Part shown: positions 61,736-64,000 of the stretch, one piece after another | Position numbering within the stretch: position 1 is the first letter of the stretch | Layout: every line of letters begins with the position of its first letter | From: Auanema rhodensis | Lineage: Eukaryota > Nematoda > Chromadorea > Rhabditida > Rhabditidae | Direction of reading: 5' to 3' | DNA: 64,000 nucleotides | NCBI GenBank assembly: GCA_964057225.1 | Contig: OZ059899.1 | Location: 14,020,501-14,084,500 of the forward strand | Notes under the pieces: generated by a model | The model's input: only the letters and a program-made list of their open reading frames with translations | Database searches by the model: none | What the model was told of the DNA's origin: nothing | Made by a program: the position numbers and the translations under genes

Positions 61736-64000
61736 GCTGACGACACGTATTTGTTTGCTTGTATTTCATACATACATGCATACATGCACGTTGTTGTCAT
61801 CGTATGAGTGCGATTCGAAATGTTACGGCTTTCGATGTTGATGGAAGACGAAGACTGAAGACTGAAGAGGAGAGAAAACGAGATCACAAAGAGTCTGAAA
61901 CCATTCAGCTATTGCAGTTGAATGCCCGAAAGCAATAGCAATCAACTGGAGAATGCCGAAGAGCAAAGTAAAGAGAGAATTGGTGAGGATCGTCTGATCA
62001 GGAGACGAAGCCGACACGTTGTTTCCGCTGCGAATAGAAGCCGATTACAGAAAGAACAACTAAGCCGATTAACACTTCTTCAGTTCGTTCAAACATTTTA
62101 AGTATTTAGAAACAAGGTGCCAAGTGCTGAGATTTCATCTCATACAGGACAGACAATAACTTGTTCGATTAGTTATCCGGCTCGTTGAACAAACGGATGA
62201 TTACTTAACTATAGAAAAAGCTCAGATGGTGATGTAACTGGGAAAAAAAAGAAAAACTTCAGAAATTTCCACTAAAACATGAGGACAAAAAACTAGAAAA
62301 GCTAACAATATAATCATTATGAGTGTATTTCACACTTTCCTTTGAATGGAATTCTTAGCAGTGCAAGCTTCCAGATGACGTTGTTCAAACAAAAGTATCT
62401 CAGGCCAAAGGGGAGAAAAGCATATAAACACTTTCTGATGGCAGATTCAGATATGTGTAAACCAAGAGCATGAAATTATGAATATACTAGAAGCAATGAT
62501 CATTGCGTGCGCGTAATACAAAGACTATCTCAGATATAGGAGAGGTAGAATTCAAGTGTAAACCTGTGTGACAAGTGGACGAGATAGAGGGATCTGTTGA
62601 ATAGATGGATAGCAAAGACTTTTATTGAAAATCGCCAAGAACTAATATGGAAAGACAATTGAATGAATTGTACTCAGATGGATAGAAGACAGGTGGAGTC
62701 AGATGTCGCCCGTTAAACAAGAAGAGGAAGAAGAGGAGGTAAGAAGAAGATAAAGGCAGAGTAAGAGATACAGACGAGGGAGAAAAGAAGAAGAAAGACG
62801 AGCAATGAGGTGTTCGTGCTATTGAAGGTCATGAAAATAGCAAAAAAGAAGACGGCATGACGACAAACATAGGAGAGTTCATTGGGATAATGAGAACAGC
62901 TGGATAAAAGGACGAATATTAGGCAGGTGAAGTCAAACTTAGATGGTCATGCAAATGAGAAAACTGATATTATGCCATAAAAAATAACCAAAAACCTAAA
63001 AAACAACCATTAAACATGAGATTATAAGCCAGAATGCACCAAGTGTAAAGTCATTAAATTGAAATCTGCGTGAAAAACGTGTAAATGTTATAACACGCGT
63101 TATCGTTTCATTTTGAATTTACAATTCAAATTGAACAGTCGCATTCCAGCATTCAGCTTTGTTTACAAGATAACAGGCAATTTTTGATTGTAAAAGAATA
63201 ATCAATAACATAAAATTAATTTCATTGCTCTTAAATAAAAAAAAGTTTTTTTTTGTATCAATAACTTTAGAAAATAAAAAAAAATTAATGAGATATATGA
63301 TGCAAACGGATAAAAAAGGTTTTATTAATGACTGGATGTAGTATATACTATGTAGGTTAGTAATGTGCTTTTGATCTACATGTATGTAGTTGTTGTTGAT
63401 GATGACGACAACGATGTTGATGATGATGATGATGATGATGCTGGCAAGTTAAACCAGGATTCTCGGTGGAGAAGATGAACAAAAATAATAAAAAAATAGC
63501 AGACCAGGAACACAGTTTTTATGGAGAATGAGAGAAACAGAAAAAAAGAAACAAACTGTGGAAGTGAATGTGTGTAAGTGTGATGGAGCAGACGATGAGA
63601 AGATAAGTGGCGAGTGGAAGTGGAATGAAAGAAGAACAAACCTTATTTAGAAAATGGATAGACACTATCTTTGTTGAACAAGCCATCTGATGCAGATGAA
63701 TATACAGCCAGATGAGAGCAAATAGCTTCATCTATTTTTAATCTTTTGTCCCTTCGATGACAAGTTTGTAAGAAAATGTTTCATAAAAGCAACAATTTTC
63801 ACATATTTTTATTAGATAAGCATGTATAATATTAATAAAATGTTGTTTTTCGTTTGTTTAAGTAAAATAGATTGTCACCTTTTCAAACTTTTATGTTTTA
63901 GATTGTTGATTCTTAACCTTCATGCTTTAAGGTGTTAAACACAATTACATATAGCATTCAAAGCTACCAAAGATTGGATTAAGTTTTTTTTTTTCAAATA

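Larger units (their letters stand above)
58201..64000. other. Right-hand intergenic region
   Basis: CpG-rich patches at 58240-58310 and 58445-58570 flank a CT tract ending in a good acceptor-like CCTATGTTTCAG. AC repeats 58690-58745, GT/GA repeats 59468-59535, C10 at 60254-60263 followed by a CT tract, (TGCC)n 61625-61651, CpG-rich hairpins at 61692-61735, and (GAT)n 63415-63440. A 59-codon ORF (61922-62101, +) is charged and preceded directly by a stop and an acceptor-like CTATTGCAG, but has no recognised relatives. No gene is called. Confidence 0.45.

Noticed and set aside
61922-62101. 59-codon charged ORF on +
   Set aside because: Length and Arg/Glu/Gln content are expected from purine-rich DNA; an acceptor-like site before it is not enough.
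1-64000. tRNA, rRNA, CRISPR array, transposase or retroelement genes
   Set aside because: None seen: no tRNA boxes with a cloverleaf, no spaced identical repeats, and no reverse transcriptase or transposase motifs in any frame.

Overview
The window is eukaryotic. Genes are split by many small GT-AG introns (33 to about 300 nt, most 41-60 nt), the DNA is AT-rich, and about two thirds of it is non-coding sequence packed with (GA)n/(CT)n and other microsatellites. The gene families (MAP1/Futsch microtubule protein, FHOD formin, rhodopsin-type GPCR) point to a bilaterian animal. Tiny introns, TTTTAG/TTTCAG acceptors and an acceptor placed 6 nt before the GPCR start codon suggest a small protostome, perhaps a nematode. 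The species cannot be fixed from the sequence alone.

Layout. (1) 84-1600, minus strand: 5' part of a class A-like GPCR gene (N-terminus to just after TM5), running off the left edge. (2) About 1.6-32.7 kb: 31 kb with no gene I can support. It is dominated by purine arrays on the + strand from 1.6 to about 24 kb and by pyrimidine arrays from about 24 to 32.7 kb. It also holds a 134-bp two-copy repeat, G-runs and several inverted repeats. (3) 32714-38308, plus strand: a complete 19-exon MAP1/Futsch-family gene (1337 aa in my model). (4) 39596-50666, minus strand: a complete FHOD-subfamily formin gene converging on MAP1. It has GBD, FH3, Ser-rich linker, FH1, FH2 and C-terminal DAD, and a 1.5-kb symmetric Ser/Pro-rich exon between GBD and FH3 that implies N-terminal isoforms of about 1445, 1846 and 1945 aa. 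(5) 50.7-64 kb: upstream flank of FHOD, again purine-rich on +, with CRE and E-box motifs, CpG-rich patches and microsatellites but no supported gene.

The two complete genes encode cytoskeletal regulators: MAP1 for microtubules (light chains also bind actin in animals) and FHOD for actin bundles and sarcomeres. They sit tail to tail 1.29 kb apart. Both exon models close exactly in frame across every splice junction, the strongest internal evidence for them. I found no unequivocally new system. The best leads are the FHOD alternative N-terminal exon, the GPCR with an NEY triplet in place of DRY, a cluster of ACGT-core palindromes in an FHOD intron, the strand-biased pyrimidine flanks, and several perfect hairpins.
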